Source: an uncultured Clostridia bacterium (lineage in GTDB: Bacteria; Bacillota; Clostridia; Peptostreptococcales; Anaerovoracaceae). From it: 7,771 nt of DNA. Made by a program: the position numbers and the translations under genes. Positions within the stretch are counted from its first letter, which is position 1. Each line of letters opens with the position of its first letter. The stretch is taken from NCBI GenBank assembly GCA_945788655.1, contig CALZMV010000057.1, positions 1-7,771 of the forward strand. Reading direction: 5' to 3'. Shown here one piece after another: positions 6,329-7,771 of the stretch. Under the pieces are notes generated by a model. The model was given only the letters and a program-made list of their open reading frames with translations, was not told the origin of the DNA and did no database searches.

Positions 6329-7513
6329 TTATTTATCTTCCAATACAGCTACTCCCGGCAGTTCCTTACCTTCAAGGAACTCTAAGGAAGCGCCGCCTCC
6401 GGTTGAAATATGTGTCATCTTGTCCGCAAGACCGAACTGTTCAACTGCTGCTGCAGAATCCCCTCCGCCAATTACAGTAATAGCCTTCGATTCACTTAAA
6501 GCTTTCGCAATTTCAAAAGTACCCTTTGCGAAGTTTTCCATTTCAAAAACTCCCATAGGTCCATTCCACACAACAGTTTCAGCCTTTGCAATCTCTTCTT
6601 TGTAAAGTGCCACTGTTTCAGGTCCGATGTCCATGCCCATCATGTCTGAAGGCATATCTTCTCTGCTGCATGTCAGCATTTCAGTTTCGTTCTTGAACTC
6701 CTTAGCACATACCACATCGACAGGAATGAGCATCTTAACACCCTTTGCTTCAGCTTTATTTAACAGTTCTGCAGCAAGGTCGATGCTCTCAGCATCCAAA
6801 ATTGAAGTTCCTATTTCAAGGCCCATTGCTTTATAGAATGTATAAGCCATTCCGCCACCAATGATTAATGTGTCAACCTTATTCAGGAGATTTTCAATAA
6901 CGGAAATCTTATCTCCAACCTTTGCACCGCCCATAATTGCAACGAAAGGTCTCTTTGGATTCTCAACAGCATTGCCTAAGAACTTTATTTCTTTTTCGAT
7001 TAAGAAACCGGATACTGCTGGAAGATAGTCTGCAACACCTGCTGTGGAGGAGTGAGCTCTGTGAGCAGTTCCGAATGCATCGTTTACGAAGATTTCCGCA
7101 AGAGATGCTAATTCTTTTGCAAATTCTGCACCGTTCTTAGTTTCTTCTTTTCTGAAGCGAACATTTTCTAAAAGCATTACTTTGCCGCCTTCTAAAGAAG
7201 CAGCTTTAGCCTTCACATCTTCATCAACCACTACATCAGACTGTGCGAAAATCACATCCATGCCCAGCAGTTCAGAAAGTCTGTCTGCAACGGGCTTAAG
7301 AGTATATTTCATATTTGCTTCGCCTTCAGGTCTTCCGAGGTGTGACATGAGAATAACTGCTGCATCCTGCTCAATAAGATATTTTATAGTAGGCAATGCT
7401 GCAGTAATTCTTGTATCGTCTGTGATTGATCCGTCTTTTAGAGGAACGTTGAAATCACATCTTACGATAACTTTTTTACCTTTTACGTTAATGTCTTTAA
7501 CAGTTTTTTTCAT
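6329..7513 (-). CDS. pgk: Phosphoglycerate kinase
   Basis: Transfers the acyl phosphate of 1,3-bisphosphoglycerate to ADP, the first ATP-making step of lower glycolysis; a cytoplasmic monomer of two Rossmann-like lobes. The 394-residue length is typical. The N-lobe substrate site includes VRCDFNVPL (17-25; Arg18, Asp20, Asn22), DDTRI (Arg35), SHLGRP (57-62, His58), ENVRF (Arg119) and HRAHSS (151-156). The C-lobe nucleotide site includes GGAKVGDKI (195-203, Lys198), WNGPMGVFE (316-324), GGGDSAAA (349-356) and STGGGASLE (370-378). No key residue is missing. The ATG follows AAGGAA by 9 bases. The gene starts 22 bases after the gap stop codon with no terminator, so gap-pgk-tpiA forms one operon. 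Confidence 0.98.
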   Translation of the reverse strand: MKKTVKDINVKGKKVIVRCDFNVPLKDGSITDDTRITAALPTIKYLIEQDAAVILMSHLGRPEGEANMKYTLKPVADRLSELLGMDVIFAQSDVVVDEDVKAKAASLEGGKVMLLENVRFRKEETKNGAEFAKELASLAEIFVNDAFGTAHRAHSSTAGVADYLPAVSGFLIEKEIKFLGNAVENPKRPFVAIMGGAKVGDKISVIENLLNKVDTLIIGGGMAYTFYKAMGLEIGTSILDAESIDLAAELLNKAEAKGVKMLIPVDVVCAKEFKNETEMLTCSREDMPSDMMGMDIGPETVALYKEEIAKAETVVWNGPMGVFEMENFAKGTFEIAKALSESKAITVIGGGDSAAAVEQFGLADKMTHISTGGGASLEFLEGKELPGVAVLEDK

Positions 7514-7535
7514 TTTAAGGTCTTCCTTACCTTCC

Positions 7536-7771
7536 TTATTTATTATCTACACTATACATGTGCTTAATCATTTCTAAGCACTTGCTGGAGTAACCGAATT
7601 CATTATCATAGAATGCAATGAATTTGAAGAAGTGGTCATTTAATTCAATACCTTCTCTTGAATCAAATATTGAAGTGCAAGGATCACCAACGAAATCGCC
7701 GGATACAACTTCATCATCAACATATTCTAATACACCCTTCATGTATGTTTCTGAAGCTTCCTTCATCTTCG
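7536..7771 (-). CDS. gap: Glyceraldehyde-3-phosphate dehydrogenase, C-terminal part only
   Basis: Oxidises glyceraldehyde 3-phosphate to 1,3-bisphosphoglycerate with NAD+, supplying the substrate of Pgk next door. Only the last 77 or so residues are present; the frame is open through the right edge, so the first methionine seen (codon 7766-7764) is internal, not a start. The active-site cysteine lies outside the window. The C-terminal landmarks are clear: [24 protein letters not shown], and [16 protein letters not shown]. The last corresponds to the usual WYDNEWGYS block but has Phe in place of the first Trp. The DPCTSIFD and LNDHF segments look more like E. coli GapA than Bacillus GapA; that comparison is from memory. 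The stop codon TAA begins a short purine-rich repeat that leads to the pgk ribosome binding site. Confidence 0.95.
   Translation of the reverse strand, partial: KMKEASETYMKGVLEYVDDEVVSGDFVGDPCTSIFDSREGIELNDHFFKFIAFYDNEFGYSSKCLEMIKHMYSVDNK

Noticed and set aside
7182..7577. 131-codon plus-strand frame opposite the start of pgk
   Set aside because: The pgk frame is certain from its motifs; the opposite frame is a by-product of its codon use.

Overview
The window looks like ordinary chromosome from a low-GC, anaerobic Firmicute of the Clostridia, most like Lachnospiraceae or Eubacteriaceae. The evidence is AT-rich DNA with strong AGGAGG ribosome binding sites, a clostridial butyrate-pathway crotonase, a K+-dependent membrane pyrophosphatase, a DUF975 membrane protein and a PRK06851-type P-loop protein. 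The genus call is inference. I see no tRNA, rRNA, CRISPR array, insertion sequence, integrase or phage gene.

The left part (1-1996) holds two minus-strand genes of low apparent expression. Upstream is a five-segment DUF975 membrane protein with a clean extended -10 promoter. Downstream is a two-halved P-loop NTPase that starts with TTG. The 27 bases between stop and hairpin, plus the hairpin itself, are the most unusual part of the window. A terminator-shaped hairpin for the membrane-protein gene has the Shine-Dalgarno sequence of the NTPase gene in its 3' arm, its U-tract runs into the UUG start codon, and a plausible promoter lies over its 5' arm.

The middle (2037-3096) holds a lone plus-strand crotonase gene (crt) with its own strong promoter, a candidate Rex operator just upstream, and two terminators in tandem. 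The second terminator is symmetric and also serves the convergent hppA gene.

The right part (3059-7771) is a minus-strand cluster read from right to left: gap (cut by the window edge), pgk, tpiA, secG, hppA. gap, pgk and tpiA are tightly packed. secG has its own promoter just after tpiA, but no terminator separates tpiA from secG or secG from hppA. Transcription may therefore run from lower glycolysis through a Sec translocon subunit into an ion-pumping pyrophosphatase. Phosphoglycerate mutase and enolase, common in this cluster in other Firmicutes, are absent here.

Functionally the window joins glycolysis (gap, pgk, tpiA), reductive butyrate formation (crt), and conservation of pyrophosphate energy as an ion gradient (hppA). 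I do not see a clearly new biological system. The best leads are RNA-level control structures at the NTPase and hppA ribosome binding sites, and the duplicated NTPase with a decayed second P-loop.
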